Assembly (NCBI RefSeq): GCF_041146395.1
Contig: NC_091006.1
Span: 12,220,001-12,284,000 of the forward strand
Origin: Eulemur rufifrons
Taxonomy: Eukaryota > Chordata > Mammalia > Primates > Lemuridae
Reading direction: 5' to 3'
Length of the DNA stretch: 64,000 nucleotides
Part shown: positions 13,041 to 25,310 of the stretch, in pieces
Position numbering within the stretch: the stretch's first letter is position 1
Layout of the letters: each line of letters begins with the position of its first letter
Made by a program: the position numbers and the translations under genes
The notes under the pieces: model-generated
Databases searched by the model: none
Told to the model about the DNA's origin: nothing
What the model saw: the letters and a program-made list of their open reading frames with translations, nothing else

Positions 13041-14274
13041 GATTCAGAGCCATACTTTACAGAATACCCTTCCCTATAAATTTCTCTGTTAGAGTCGGCC
13101 TGATGGTTTCAAGAAGATAAGGGTGAGGCAGAAACCTTTAATCCTTTTAATATTATGTCATTCAGACCCAATGACAGAAACCAAAGTTCCAAATGGCTCC
13201 AGCTTCCATCTTGATATGCCAGTGATGGCCCTAAGACATCTTCACCAGCTGCCCCTCTCCAAGCCAACCTGACCACATGTCCATGGATTGGGATTTTCCC
13301 ACCCACTTAGGACTGCCCTCCAGCTATTGCTCCTGGGGAGTTGTGGTTACTGACTTTCTCCTTCCCTCTTGATGTCTTTTCTAAACTTTCACTGAAGTGC
13401 CTCCCATGTTATTGTAAACTTTGACACCCATACTGTCTCCCTGCTCCAGAAGTTTTGGTCACTGCATTTTCCTCATTCATTTTGATTGATATAATATTAC
13501 CTTACTTATTTTAACAACCCGATATGCTGATTCTACATGTGGGCAACGTAGTGAGCTGTTTTTATTTATGTCTTTTTCATGGGCTTAAATTATTCATCTA
13601 TCTGTATTTCTTCCTCCAGTTTTCTTTTCTGGAAAACCAAACATAGTGCTCTCTAAGCTAGGAAGGTTCCCCAGGATCTTTCTTCCACTGCAGGTTGTTT
13701 TCGTCTTTCAGGCATGGAGTGGGACTTTACGCCAGGTACCTGATCATACGCTGTGCAGCGTTGAGGCTGGTTATGATCAGTTGAGAGCCTGGTGCCCTAT
13801 CCAGGGCCTCCAACCCTTGGCAGAAAGAGATCTTAACTATGAATACCAAAGAAAATTTTGGGAATTAGTTTGGATGATAAAACACTGAAAGAATTTCTAC
13901 TGACAAAGGAAGATGTGCAGAGCAAGAAGAAAAGAGGACAGAAGAGAGAATTCTGGCTACTGGTGAGGAGTGAGACATGCCACTGCTCACTGAACTGCAC
14001 AAGAAATGTATGAACAAAGAGGTTGAAGCTGAACCTGGAACATTCATACTACATATTAAACGTAAGATGCATTTTCAAAAATGAGAGTGTGGTCAACAAT
14101 TGCCAACCACATCAAGGATCACAAATTGAAACAATTCAATGAATAAAACTAAATTTAAAAGTTGGTAGAAGAAACAAAATGAGATTAGGGAGGAATAATA
14201 GTCTCTTATTATAGATGTTCCATAAGTACTTTGGATTTTCCTCCCTCTCATTAAATTTGAAGAATATTACTATT

Positions 14275-15100
14275 GGTTTTTCATTTCAAAGTATTAGGGT
14301 ATACAAATGTTTTTGTCACATGGTTATCCTTTATAATGCTTAAGTCAGGGTTTCTAGTGTGCCCATCACCCAACCAGTGTTCATTATACCTGACAGGGAA
14401 GTTTTTGCCCCTCCCCCTCCCACCTTCCCAATTGCCAATGACCTTTACCTGTCTTGGAGCCTGTGTGTGCTCATTGATTGCCTCCCAGTTATTATTGCAC
14501 ACGTGGTGTTTGTTTTTCTATTCCTGAAATACTTCACTTAGGATAATGGTCTCTAGTTCCATCCAAGTTGCTGAAAAATGCATTATTTCATTCTGTTTTA
14601 TGGCTGAGTAGTGCTCCATATTGTATATATAACAAATTTGCTCAATCCACTCATGAATTGATGGGCACTTAAGTTGATTCCACATCTTTGCAATTGTAAA
14701 TTTTAGTGTGATAAACATTTGAATGCAGGTGTCTTTTGGGTAAAATGATTTCTTTTCACTTGGGTAGATATTCAGTAATGGGATTGCTGGCTCTAATGAC
14801 AAATCTACATTTATTTCTTTGAGGGATCTCCATACTGTTTTCCATAGAGGTTGTATCAGTTTGCAGTCCCACCACCATTGCATAAGTGTTCCTTTCTCTT
14901 TGCATGCATGCCAGCATCTATTATTTCTTGACTGTTTAGTAATGGCCATTTTGACAGGGGTCAGGTGATATTTCAGTGTGGTTTTAATTGGCATCTCCCT
15001 GAAGATTAGTGATGTTGAGCATTTCTTCATATGCTTCTTGACCATTTGTCTATCTTCTTTTGAAAACCTCTTGTTCATGTCTTTTGCCCACTTTTGTATT
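14275..15100 (-). mobile_element. L1 3' end with ORF2 C-terminus, antisense, private to unit 1
   Basis: A 186-codon open remnant of L1 ORF2 on the minus strand ([34 protein letters not shown]) with its 3'UTR. Unit 2 lacks it at about 33,700. Truncated, so not a functional transposase. Confidence 0.9.
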
Positions 15101-15462
15101 ATTGCTGCAGTAGAGATGGATGCCAGAGTAGAGAGTGGGGCTGAATGGACAGAATATCACTTGATAAGTTCTGAATACTCTATGGACTGTGTCAGTATAA
15201 AGGAAGTAACAGACTATATGGAGAATTCACTAGATGTTTATTGAGGGAAAAAGGATCATGTATAAAACAATGGAAACACTGGAAGAAGGAGTCTCTGAGA
15301 GAATGGTAGAGTAAACAATGCCAAACTCCAATAAATATGGATGTGGTATTAACTTTATTAATAAGTGTCAACCTTGATGAATGTTATGCTTTTCCTAGAA
15401 TAACTATATTTGTGGACCAACTAATTCTGTTTCCATATGCACTCAGAAAATATCCAAACCAG

Positions 15463-15979
15463 TTTGCAGTCCCACCAGCAGTGTATGAGTGTTCCTGTCT
15501 CTCCGCGTCCACACCAACATGTGTTGTTTTGGGACTTTTTGATAAAGGGCATTCTTACTGGGGTTACGTGATATCTCATTGTGGTTTTGATTTGCATTTC
15601 CCTGATGATTAGGGATGTTGAGCATTTTTTCATATGTTTGTGAGCCATTCTTATATCTTCTTTTGAAAAATTTCTATTCATGTCGTTTGTCCACTTTTTG
15701 ATAGGGTTGTTTGATTTTTTCTTGCTGATTTTCCTGAGTTCTAAATAGATTCTTGTTATCAGTCCTTTATCTGATGTGTGATGTGGGGAATGGTCACGCT
15801 TGAAGGTGCTGACTCGGGGAGGGGAGTGGGAGGAGGGGATGGGTGTATACCTACATGATGAGTGCAATGCGCACTGTCTGGGGAATGGACACGCTTGGAG
15901 CTCTAACTTGGGGGGATAGGCGGTACATGGGCAATGTATGTAATCTGAACTTTTGTACCCCCATAATAAACTGAAAAAA
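15463..15979 (+). mobile_element. L1 with 5' inversion and target-site duplication
   Basis: 15,463-15,779 is ORF2 in antisense (minus reading [20 protein letters not shown]) and 15,780-15,979 is the 3'UTR in sense with an A-tail. AAAATATCCAAACCAG flanks the element at 15,447-15,462 and 15,980-15,995. Unit 2 has an empty site near 34,035-34,060. The form fits twin priming. Confidence 0.9.
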
Positions 15980-16049
15980 AAAATATCCAAACCAGAATGT
16001 GGATTTGACACGTGTTGCAGTCAGCAAGATACATGGACTATTTGTTAGA

Positions 16050-16205
16050 CTGGATTTATCGACCCTGGCATTTTTGCCACTGGAGCCAGAAAAGCCCCTG
16101 TTGTGGATTGTCCTGTGCATTATGTGGTACCTAGCAGCATGCTGCGCCTCTCAGCACTGCCTGTCAGGAGCCCTGCACTGAGCTGTGAAAACCAAAAATG
16201 TCTAT
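16050..16205 (-). mobile_element. MER5A-like hAT DNA transposon remnant (unit 1)
   Basis: The complement resembles MER5A: CCTAGCAGCATGCTGCGCCT and TGTGAAAACCAAAAATGTC correspond to its internal and terminal parts. The same element is at 34,105-34,262 in unit 2. Confidence 0.65.
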
Positions 16206-16379
16206 GAGTAGGGACCCTTGACCCATGGGAGGGGGACCTGGGGGAAGCCAAAAAGTTTCTACCTGGAAAACCCTGTGTTGGATGAATCTTTAAAATGATT
16301 ACTGCCTAGAAAAGATGTTGTATGCAGCCAAAACGATCAATAAGAAGTCCAAATAGAGATGGTGCTCTTTATGTGTTAA

Positions 16380-16570
16380 AGTAAACTGTTCATGGAGTCA
16401 TGTAAGGTGGGAGGGTGCGCCAGGGGGACTGAGATAAGAGGTACAACGTACACTATTTGAGTGATGGCTCCACTAAAGGGCCAGACTTGACCAGTACAGC
16501 TACATCTATGTAACAAAACTGCACTTGTCCTCCTCCCTAAATCAATAAAAATAAAAAGTTAAAAAACATT
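16380..16570 (+). mobile_element. Old L1 3'UTR end (unit 1)
   Basis: CATCTATGTAACAAAACTGC and a short A-rich tail are typical of older L1 3' ends. The same remnant is at 34,425-34,610 in unit 2. Confidence 0.65.
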
Positions 16571-16994
16571 TTAAAAACAAGTATACTGTTGTCTAAAATG
16601 GTTAGAAGATTAAACATAGGTGTAGAGATTCAAAGGAGTCTGATACTCTGAAGAAGATATAGTTTAAAAATGCAAATTTGTCTTTCATGTAGGCCAGCAT
16701 GTCTTCCTGGGTAATACACTATGATGCTGGCTGCTACCATTTGAATTCTACCTTCTTAACGCCCACTTCTATATTCTAAGGTTCTCAAGAGTCTCTGGAA
16801 TTCAGTTTCTGGAAATGCCACATCTGGGCTTGAAATCCCGAGGAATTGAACATTTCAACACTCTTCCTCCATGCTGAACTTACACAGGTTTCTTCTTCCG
16901 CAGGCTCCATTATTTATCATTTTCAATGTAATCTATTTATTTTGCATGGAGGACTGGCTTACCTGACGAGAACATCTGAAAGATCATTAAGATA

Positions 16995-17906
16995 ATGATT
17001 CTAAGTGACATAATTTGGGAGTTTGTCCTCGTATCTCAAATTTGTGTTGGTTTCATCGGGAACTCATTGCTCTTTGTGTTCTACGTGTACCTATATTTCA
17101 TTCAATCTCACGTGAGGAAGCCCATAGATTTGATTTTCATGCACCTGACATTAGTCAATGTTTTGGCCATCACGTTCATGTTGACACCAGACATCATGTC
17201 ATCCTTTGGAGTAAAAAATGCTATGAATGATGTCAGCTGCAAAACAGTTTTGTATATAAACAGAGTGACCCGGGGTGTTTCCATCTGTACTGCCTCCCTC
17301 CTGAGTACAGTTCAAGCCATCACTATCAGCCCCAGGACTTCTAAATGGGCATGGCTTAAGTCTAAACTCTCTACATGCGTTTTTCCCTCTCTCCTTTTCT
17401 TCTGGATCCTCAACATGCTGATCTATAGCCATGTCATTGCAGTTGTAACAGCAAGATCCAATTTCACTCTTGTAGGCCATGGGTATATTCAAGTATACTG
17501 TCAAACTATGCAGTTTGGACATGAAAGTTCAGGATCATATTTAAGTGTCCTAGTGACTCGAGATCTCCTGTTTGTGATCATCATGATCTGCACCAGCCTC
17601 TACATGGTCAGGGTCCTGCGCAGACACCACAAGACAGCCCAGCATCTCCACAGCCACAGCCTCTCTTCCCAGCCGTCTCCTGAAAACAAAGCCACCCATA
17701 GCATCCTTGTGCTGGTAAGTTGCTTTGTGTTATTTTATGGTTTGAGCAACGTCATGACTCTTTATATATTTTATACACCTCAGAAAAACCCAAAACTCTA
17801 TCCAATTTCTGTAATATTGTCATCGTGCTACTTAATGCTCTGCCCTTTTGTGCTGATGAACAATAATAAAATTATTTCCCAATTTTTTTCTTTTCTTCTA
17901 AGATGA
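16995..17906 (+). CDS. Vomeronasal type 1 receptor (V1R), copy 1, intact
   Basis: Single-exon, 303-residue seven-transmembrane receptor of the V1R family, expected to detect pheromone-like ligands in the plasma membrane of vomeronasal sensory neurons and to signal through Gi-type G proteins (family knowledge). Family hallmarks visible: GNSLL in TM1 (22-26), RKPIDLIFMHLTLVN leading into TM2 (41-55), the TM3 block CTASLLSTVQAITISP (98-113), Cys82 and Cys169 as the likely TM3-ECL2 disulfide, an N-glycosylation sequon NFT at 156-158 in ECL2, basic ICL3 (VLRRHHK), THSILVLVSCFVLFY in TM6 (234-248) and a TM7 CPFVLMNNN (283-291). The first in-frame ATG is used; the next Met in frame is residue 49, inside TM2. 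A splice-acceptor-like TTCTTCTTCCGCAG ends at 16,903, fitting the usual V1R layout of a noncoding 5' exon plus one coding exon. It is about 72% identical at protein level (84 differences in 303, counted by eye) to the second V1R at 35,036. A one-to-one orthologue cannot be named from sequence alone. Confidence 0.95.
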   Translation: MILSDIIWEFVLVSQICVGFIGNSLLFVFYVYLYFIQSHVRKPIDLIFMHLTLVNVLAITFMLTPDIMSSFGVKNAMNDVSCKTVLYINRVTRGVSICTASLLSTVQAITISPRTSKWAWLKSKLSTCVFPSLLFFWILNMLIYSHVIAVVTARSNFTLVGHGYIQVYCQTMQFGHESSGSYLSVLVTRDLLFVIIMICTSLYMVRVLRRHHKTAQHLHSHSLSSQPSPENKATHSILVLVSCFVLFYGLSNVMTLYIFYTPQKNPKLYPISVILSSCYLMLCPFVLMNNNKIISQFFSFLLR

Positions 17907-18100
17907 GAATTGTCATTTCTCAAAGTGCACTCAATGGCCGATGTGACACTCCACACTTTCTGCTGCAATAGGGGACTTATCTTCATTATGATTTATTTGA
18001 GGGAAAAAATTAAGTGGCTATTAAACACAAGAAATTGGGATTTGTTTGAACTAGGATTTGTAGTAAATATAAAACACTCAGATTTTGAAGTCTTACAATG

Positions 18101-18106
18101 AATAAA
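18101..18106 (+). promoter_or_regulatory. Probable poly(A) signal of V1R copy 1
   Basis: AATAAA about 195 bases after the stop codon. The hexamer and the flanking TTACAATGAATAAAAGTA are conserved at the equivalent place behind V1R copy 2. Confidence 0.6.
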
Positions 18107-18283
18107 AGTATAAAAATATTATATCAATAATTTTCTCTTTCACTACAAGTTTGAATTATGATACTTTTGATAAATTGATACATTACATGTGATAAAAACT
18201 AATTTTACCTCCTGGTTTTCACTCTTTTTTAATGCAGCTAGTAGAAAATTTAAAATTATATTTGGGGCTTGCATTATATTTCT

Positions 18284-19178
18284 CTTTTTATATTTCTTTT
18301 TTTTTATTTCAGCTTATTATGGGGGTACAAAAGTTCCATTATATAAGTTGCCCATGTCCCCCCATCCCCCTGAGTCAGAGCTTCAAGCGTGTCCATTCCC
18401 CAGACAGTGCACATTGCACTCATCATGTAGGTATACACCCATCCCCTACCCTTATTTTTCCATTCTTGGGATACTTCACTTAATAGAATGGGTTCCAACT
18501 CTCTCCAGGAGAACAAAAAGGATTCTATATCACCGTTCTTTCTTATAGCTGAGTAATACTCCATAGTATACATATACCATATTTTACTAATCCACTCATG
18601 AATTGATGGGCATTTGGGTTGTTTCCACATCTTGGAAATTGTGAATTGTGCTGCTATAAACATTTGGGTGCAGGTGTCTTTTTTATAGAATGACTTTTGT
18701 TCTTTTGGGTAGATGCCCAATAATGGGATTGCTGGATCGAATGGTAGGTCTACTTGAATCTGTTTAAGGTATCTCCGTATTGCTTTCCACAGGGGTTACA
18801 AATTAGAGGCATTCATATATGCCAATAACAGTCTAACGGAGAACCAAACTAAGGACTCAATACCCTTCAAAATAGCAAGAAAGAAAATAAAATACCTAGG
18901 AATATATTTCACTAGGGAGGTAAAGGACCTCTATAGGGAGAACTATGAAACACTGAGGAAGGAAATAGCAGAGCATGTAAATAGGCGGAAAACCATACCA
19001 TGCTCGTGGATTAGAAGAATCAACATTGTTAAAATATCTGTACTACCCAAAGTGATCTACAGATTCAATGCAATCCCTATTAAATTACCAACATCATTTT
19101 TCACAGATATAGAAAAAATAATTTTATGCTTTGTGTGGAACCAGAGAAGACTCCGTTTAGCAAAAGCAATTTTATAAT
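18284..19178 (-). mobile_element. L1 with inverted 5' part, antisense, private to unit 1
   Basis: 18,290-18,798 is antisense 3'UTR and ORF2 C-terminus (MYTMEYYSAIRKNGDIE on the minus strand). At about 18,799 it switches to ORF2 in sense orientation (CTAGGAATATATTTCACTAG, 18,896-18,915). The junction fits twin priming; a clear target-site duplication was not found. Confidence 0.8.
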
Positions 19179-19180
19179 TC

Positions 19181-19410
19181 AAAATATTAAGGAGATACAA
19201 ACATTTTAGGCTACATGATCACTTTTGTAATGCTTGAATCCTGGCTGTAGGTGTGCCCGTCACCGAAATGGTGCTCCTTGTACCCATTCGGTAGGTTTCT
19301 GCCCTTCTCCTTGTCCCTCCTCCCTGGTTAATTTCCTCTGAGTTTTACTCTCCTCTGTGCACCTGTGTGCTCATCAGTTAGTTCCAATTTCTCTGACACT
19401 GTGCTGAAAT
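19181..19410 (-). mobile_element. Older L1 3'UTR fragment, antisense
   Basis: TTTTGTAATGCTTGAATCCTG and GTGTGCCCGTCACC match the antisense L1 3'UTR also seen at 14,277 and 39,160. Confidence 0.65.
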
Positions 19411-20479
19411 TCTTTTATTCATTCAATAAAAATATATTGCCTATCTTACGTATTCCAAGCAGTATTTTACGGGTTGATGTACGTCAGTGACCTAAACAGA
19501 CAAAATATAATAACTAAAGAGGTTATAGAGAGTGTTGCCCGTGTGGGGGAAAATATATGCACATATGATAAGTGGTATAAAGAATGGGGATGATTAAGAA
19601 TGGGGAGTGCTGGAAGTTCCATTCTTTAATATAGAATAAAGTGCAGTGGTGTCTCTCAATGTCTGCAGAAATCCATCAGCACAACCCTACCCTTTCACTG
19701 TTATGCTGATACCTCCGTTATAATGTCTATGTTGGCCCTCATCTCCAGCATAGCTTCTTCTCTTTGATCAATACAAGTTGAAATTTTTCCTTTGAATATA
19801 TTCATTTCTAATTCAAGTTTCAGCATTAAGCATGACCTCCTTCTAATGTATCAACTGATTACCATTGTATAAAGTACAAGAATCATACAAATCCTTGAAT
19901 TTTTACAGCAGACACCCCCAGTAACCAGCACCTAGGTCAAGAGCAGAACATCAAGAGCTCTCAGAATTTCCCTGTTCCCTCTCTAGTCACTATGCCTTAA
20001 GGGTATCTCCTAAGTGGAACAGTAACATCATGTACAGGAATCATTTCCAATATAAATACTTCCTTGATAATTTAATACACTCTAGATTGAGCTCTGTCTG
20101 CCACATCTCAAGTACGATTATCTTGTTATTCAAGTTGTGTTCTGTGTCCTAGTGTGCCTCAGCAGACTTCCCACCCACCATCAATGCTACCCATAAACTT
20201 CAATCCCATTCCATTGCATCTCATCTGCTCACATGGGAATAATACCCAGAGGGGGTAGAATGTGAATTTAACCCAGTACATTTCAAAATACATTGCAATT
20301 GCAAAACAAATGGAAAAATCTTACCAAAATGAAATATATTCATTAATTAATGTCAAAATAAACATTTAAAAATGAAAATATGGAGTAAATAGTATGGATC
20401 ATATTACATATTTCCAAGACATTAACACAGGCAGAGTTAATATTTTGGCATTTTCTGTAAGTTTTGTTAGGTTCTTTCT

Positions 20480-21920
20480 CATCTGGAGAAGCTGTGACTT
20501 CTTATTTTTGAATATACTTTCTGTTAAGTATGTGTTTGATCCTTGTTTCCTGGGAGGGACCATCTCTTGTCTTGGAAATGAGCTGGTTGGTCTGTGGCAT
20601 GTCCAGTGCCCTGAGTCCCCTGAGCTCTCCCGGGGGAGCAACTTGGGTGGGGCTGGACCACAAAGCTCACCCACAGATACCTCAGTGAGGAGCAGGTCCA
20701 GCCCTGACAGGGGGGATGGAGGGAGCTCCTAGTGACCTGCCCTGAGGACTCCATAGGGGACTGGGGGTCACCAGCTCCACCTCTTACACTGGCATTACTG
20801 CCGTCCACTTCCCCATCATGCCCCTGTCCTGGGGCTCCTGACTCTCAGTTCGGTCAGACACTGCCACCTCTCTCCAGGACACAATGTCACTGAGAGCCAC
20901 GAAGATGCCTGTCCCACAGCTCTCTGCCTGAATGATTTGCAGGCAGAACTTCTTCCTTCAGCCCAAACAGACAGCTGTGCAGCTCACCTGCTCTCCTCTG
21001 CAGGGAACTCCGCTGCTTCATGTGGAGAGGGACAGAGGGTGGCCTTTCAGCATGCACAGGTGGGTACCAGCTGTGTGGTGCTGGCAATTTTGGTGGGCTT
21101 GACCTTAGACCTCTAGAGGAGCTTTCAGGTCCCGCAGTGGTGGACTAGGTCAGCAAATCTCCAAGCCCTGGACTCTGGATTGCATGCTTGGGTCCTGTGG
21201 GGATCAGACAAGGACTGGCCAACTTGTCCTCAAGCCCTCTGGCTATGATACAGAGGGGCGGGCTGATCCCCTGGTCACCAGCAGGGTGCTCAAGCTGGGA
21301 CAGGGTAGGTGTGCTGCGCCCAGCCAGTGGGAAGGGCAAGAATTTCTTCGTGGGAGTAGCAGAGACAGGCAGCTACAGGGCAGGCAGGATGCAGACTTCC
21401 GGGGACAGTGGCTGGAATGCCCAAGCAGGGGCAGCTGGTTGTGCCTTGGGCCTGCCACCAGGGAGGATGGGCCGGTCTCAGTGGAGGCAATGGAAAGGTG
21501 ATGGTGATGGCCCCAGAGCAGGACAGAGACCTCTGGGGCCTGGGTTCCCTGAAAGGTGCTGAACTACAGCTGTTCAGAGCTCGAAGGCCTGTGGGTCTCC
21601 ACACAAGTTTGAGAGATGCCTCTGAGCAATGTCTAGGCAGCTACGTGGATTAGTCTGGGGACCTGCCAGGGAGATGGGGCTCTCCCCTAGCTAGGAGTTT
21701 AAAAGTCCCTGGCAGGAGTGTGGAACCCCATGAGGGTCTTTTACTCATGCTTTCTCCCTGTTGGGGACCTTCTCCCACCCTCCCACCCATCCAAGGACAC
21801 TGCCTGGCCTCCCCCTCCTCTAGTTTCCCACTTCCTGTTGCTTCTCTGGCGAATTTCAGTAGTCCACTTGGACCATCTATTGTAAATATCTCCCCACTGA
21901 TTTCAGTTCCTCTCCATGGG
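20480..21920 (+). repeat. GC-rich block of about 1.4 kb, unidentified (LTR-like or low-copy duplicate)
   Basis: A GC-rich island in an AT-rich area, present here and inverted at 2,250-3,680, but missing at the end of unit 2. Long open frames in several registers come from its GC content and are not supported as genes: no start, splice or family signature is convincing. It might be an LTR of an unknown endogenous retrovirus or part of an older low-copy duplicate. Confidence 0.4.
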
Positions 21921-22489
21921 GGAAGACATGCAACAGCTGCGTCTAGTCAACTGTCTTCAACCCAAACTCACTCTTTGCTTTTTGATGTGCCCTTGAAACA
22001 AAATCTCCAGTAAACACAGAGGACTTCAGGCCAGAGAAAATAAATTGAAATAACCCAATTGCCCATAACTGAAGTGTGGATGAAAGTTTTTGGTATATCC
22101 ATAAAATGGAAGACAATACAGGAGGAAAATAAGTTAACTACAACTTCAAATTTAAACTCCTACAATCACAAAAAATATTTCTGAATATAAAAATCAATGT
22201 TTGATGAGAATTTATACAACATAATGCCATCCATACAAAGTGAAATCCATAAAAACTTGAATATTACATGCTTTATAAAATCAAAACCTACATAGGCATT
22301 AAATATAAAGCAAAGAAGAATATATACAACATTCAGGAATGTTTAATCCTGAGGGAAAGGAAGTTAAGCATTAACATTGAGGTACATACTTTTACTTCTT
22401 CAGAGCTATTGACAATATTCTTTTATTTACTTACCTGTGTTGTATATACGTTCTTTGTTTTTACTTTGCTTAGATTCTGTCATATATTA

Positions 22490-22676
<187 letters not shown>

Positions 22677-22929
22677 TAGATTCTGTCATATATTATAAAG
22701 AAAATACTCAGAAGTAAAATTTTGGAACAAATTCAGTCTTTATATTGTGGCAAGCAATTTTGAAATGAGAAAAATGCTCCAAAATAAACCACATTTGTTA
22801 TTTAATACAATTGTGAGTGATACCAGTGAAGACTCAGGTACAATAAACCTCAATGCCTGGTGAACAAGCATGTGAAAAACTGTTCTACATCACTGGTCAT
22901 CAGAGAAATGCAAATTAAAACCAAATGAG

Positions 22930-23270
22930 GCCGGGCGCGGTGGCTCACGCCTGTAATCCTAGCACTCTGGGAGGCCGAGGTGGGCGGATCGTTTGAGCTC
23001 AGGAGTTCGAGACCAGCCTGAGCAAGAGCGAGACCCCATCTCTACTAAAAATAGAAAAAAATTATATGGACAGCTAAAAATATATATAGAAAAAAAAAAA
23101 TTAGCCGGGCATGGTGGTGCATGCCTGTAGTCCCAGCTACTTGGGAGGCTGAGGCAGGAGGATTGCTTGAGCTCAGGAGTTTGAGGTTGCTGTGAGCTAG
23201 GCTGACACCACGGCACTCACTCTAGCCTGGGCAACAGAGTGAGACTCTGTCTCAAAAAAAAAAAAAAAAA
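22930..23270 (+). mobile_element. Alu inserted in an L1
   Basis: Full-length strepsirrhine-type Alu; AAAACCAAATGAG flanks it (22,917-22,929 and 23,271-23,283), and the L1 sequence reads through once it is removed. Confidence 0.95.
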
Positions 23271-23276
23271 AAAACC

Positions 23277-24380
23277 AAATGAGATATCATTTCACACCAG
23301 TCAAAATGGCTATAAATCAAAAGACCAAAGGACCAAAAAGAAAAAAAAAGACAGATGTTGTTGGCGAGGATGTAAAGAAAAGGGAACTCATGTACTGTTG
23401 GTGCGAATATAAATTACTAGTGCACCCTCTGTGGAAAACAGTATGGAGAGTTCTCAAAGAACTAAAAATAGAACCACCATTTCATCTACCAATCCCACTA
23501 CTGAATATCTACCCAAAGAAAAAGAACTCATTTTATCAAAAAGATAACTCTTTTATATGTTTATCGCAGCACTATTTACAATACCAAAGATATGGAATCA
23601 ACCTAAGTGAACCACAGTGGATGATTGGATAAAGAAAAGGTGATATACATATACAAATACACACACACACACACACACACACACACCCCAAGGAATACTA
23701 TTCAGTCATAAAAATGGATGAAATCATGTCTTTTGCAGCAACACAGATGAAACTGGAGGTCATTATTCGAAGTCAAGCAACTGAGAAACAGAAAGTCAAA
23801 TACCACATATTCTCACTTATGAGTGGGCGCTCGGTGATATGCACACATGGACATAGAGTGTGGAATGATGGACATTCTAGTCTTGGAGGGGTGGCAGGGT
23901 GGAAAGTTGGGAAGGTTGTGGGTGATGAGAAATGACTAATGGATACAATGTACTTTATTCAAGTGATGGTTACACTAAAAGCCCAGACTTCGCCACTATG
24001 CAATGGAATCGATGTAACAAAATGTCATGGACTAGTAAGCAGCCATGAAGAAGGATGAACAACACCTGTTGCAACAAATTGGATGGAACTGCAACCATTA
24101 TTCTAAGTGAGGTATCCAAAGAATGGAAAACAAACACCACATGTACTTGCCATGAAATTCGGACTAACAGATGAGTACACGTGTGCACAGGGGAAGTAAA
24201 ACTCAGTGCAAATCAAGCTGGGGGGAAGGGGGAGGAGGGGGTGCGTGAAAACCTACTTAACAGGAAAAGTGAACACCATCTGGGTGATGGCACGACTTAT
24301 GACCCTCATTCAAGCAAAACAAAATTGATATATGTAACCAAAAATATTTGTACCCCTGAAATATTTTGAAATAAAAAAGT
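23277..24380 (+). mobile_element. Old L1 ORF2/3' sequences in sense, private to unit 2
   Basis: ORF2-like MRYHFTPVKMAINQ, then [11 protein letters not shown], a CA repeat (23,659-23,687) and a 3'UTR. A second 3'-end copy follows at about 24,020-24,380 ending TTTGTACCCCTGAAATATTT. Confidence 0.8.
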
Positions 24381-24566
24381 AGCACTTATACCCCTTAAAT
24401 TTGTGCAAATAAGAAAAGAAAATAAATAAAGTATAAGCTGACCTCTTCTATCATTCCAGTTAATTTTCTATTTTCAGTCATCCACACAAATTAATTATAA
24501 GCCTTCTCTTTTTATGAGGGAGGTCTTTCCCCCAAAGGGAGGGAAATTCAAGTTTACACTGAATTC

Positions 24567-24650
24567 AAGATTACAGCAAGCTATGATCGGGCCACTGCAC
24601 TGAAGCCTGGAAACACATGGAAACCCTGTCTCTAGAAAAACAATTTTAAA
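24567..24650 (+). mobile_element. Alu right-arm remnant
   Basis: AGATTACAGCAAGCTATGAT and CCACTGCACTGAAGCCTGG followed by an A-rich tail. Confidence 0.6.
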
Positions 24651-24909
24651 AAATTACATTAGATGGAAATACCTTGATTTATTTAGAGAATTCCTCTCAT
24701 TTACACACCATATTTTATTGTACGTAAGATTGAGCCCCATAACCAGATCATCCCACCATGAATTCACAAAATTGAGTGATTGAGTCTGCATTCTTTCAAA
24801 TTGAGGACCCTGCTCTGGACCCTGCCTGAAGCAAGCTGTCTTCTTCACCTTACTCTTAACTGCAAGGTCTCTACTTCTGAACTCTGAGCTTTCTTCTATT
24901 AATCTTGTC

Positions 24910-25310
24910 CAGTCAAAAAAGAAAATCTGGTATATAGATAGAATGAGATACTAGTCAGTGTTGAAAATGAAGGAAACTCTGACACATGATACAACATGGA
25001 TAAAAACTGAGATCATTATGCTCAGTAAAGGAAACCAGTGACAAATGATATCACTTCTGAGAGGTGAAGTCGTCCAACTCCTATTAAGAGATAACAGGAT
25101 GATGGTGACTGGGGGTCAGGGAGAGGGAAAACAGAGAGTTTCTGTTTAATGGGCTTAGAATTTCAGTCATTTGAGATGAAAAAGCTCCCACGACAATGTG
25201 AATATATTTCACACTACTGAACTATAAACTCGGAAATGATTAAGACAATAAATTTTACATTATGTGTCTTTTACCACCATAGGAAAATTAAAAACAAACA
25301 AATGAAAAAA
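24910..25310 (+). mobile_element. Old L1M-type 3' end
   Basis: GAAACTCTGACACATGATAC ... AACTATAAACTCGGAAATGA ... TTTTACCACCATAGG with an A-rich tail, typical of old L1 3' ends. Confidence 0.6.

Larger units (their letters stand above)
5830..22030 (+). repeat. Tandem segmental duplicate, unit 1 (contains V1R copy 1)
   Basis: Long collinear similarity to unit 2 (22,040-37,500), seen in noncoding landmarks: GGTGATTGATGTCCACTGGG at about 6,790 and 25,708; the region around 8,702 and 27,230; an old antisense L1 at about 11,000 and 30,500; GATGGATGCCAGAGTAGAGA at about 15,115 and 33,714; and the V1R genes. Insertions private to this unit are listed separately. The collinear part with unit 2 ends near 20,480. 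Confidence 0.85.

Noticed and set aside
13100..13310. Short similar open frames in both duplicates (13,109-13,306 and 32,428-32,649)
   Set aside because: Shared duplicate DNA with different frames and ends; no evidence of coding.
14518..15078. 186-codon minus-strand open frame as a gene
   Set aside because: It is the C-terminal end of L1 ORF2, lacking the endonuclease and most of the reverse transcriptase.
17199..17522. 107-codon minus-strand frame inside V1R copy 1 (also 35,240-35,563 in copy 2)
   Set aside because: Conserved only because it lies antisense to a conserved gene; no independent support.
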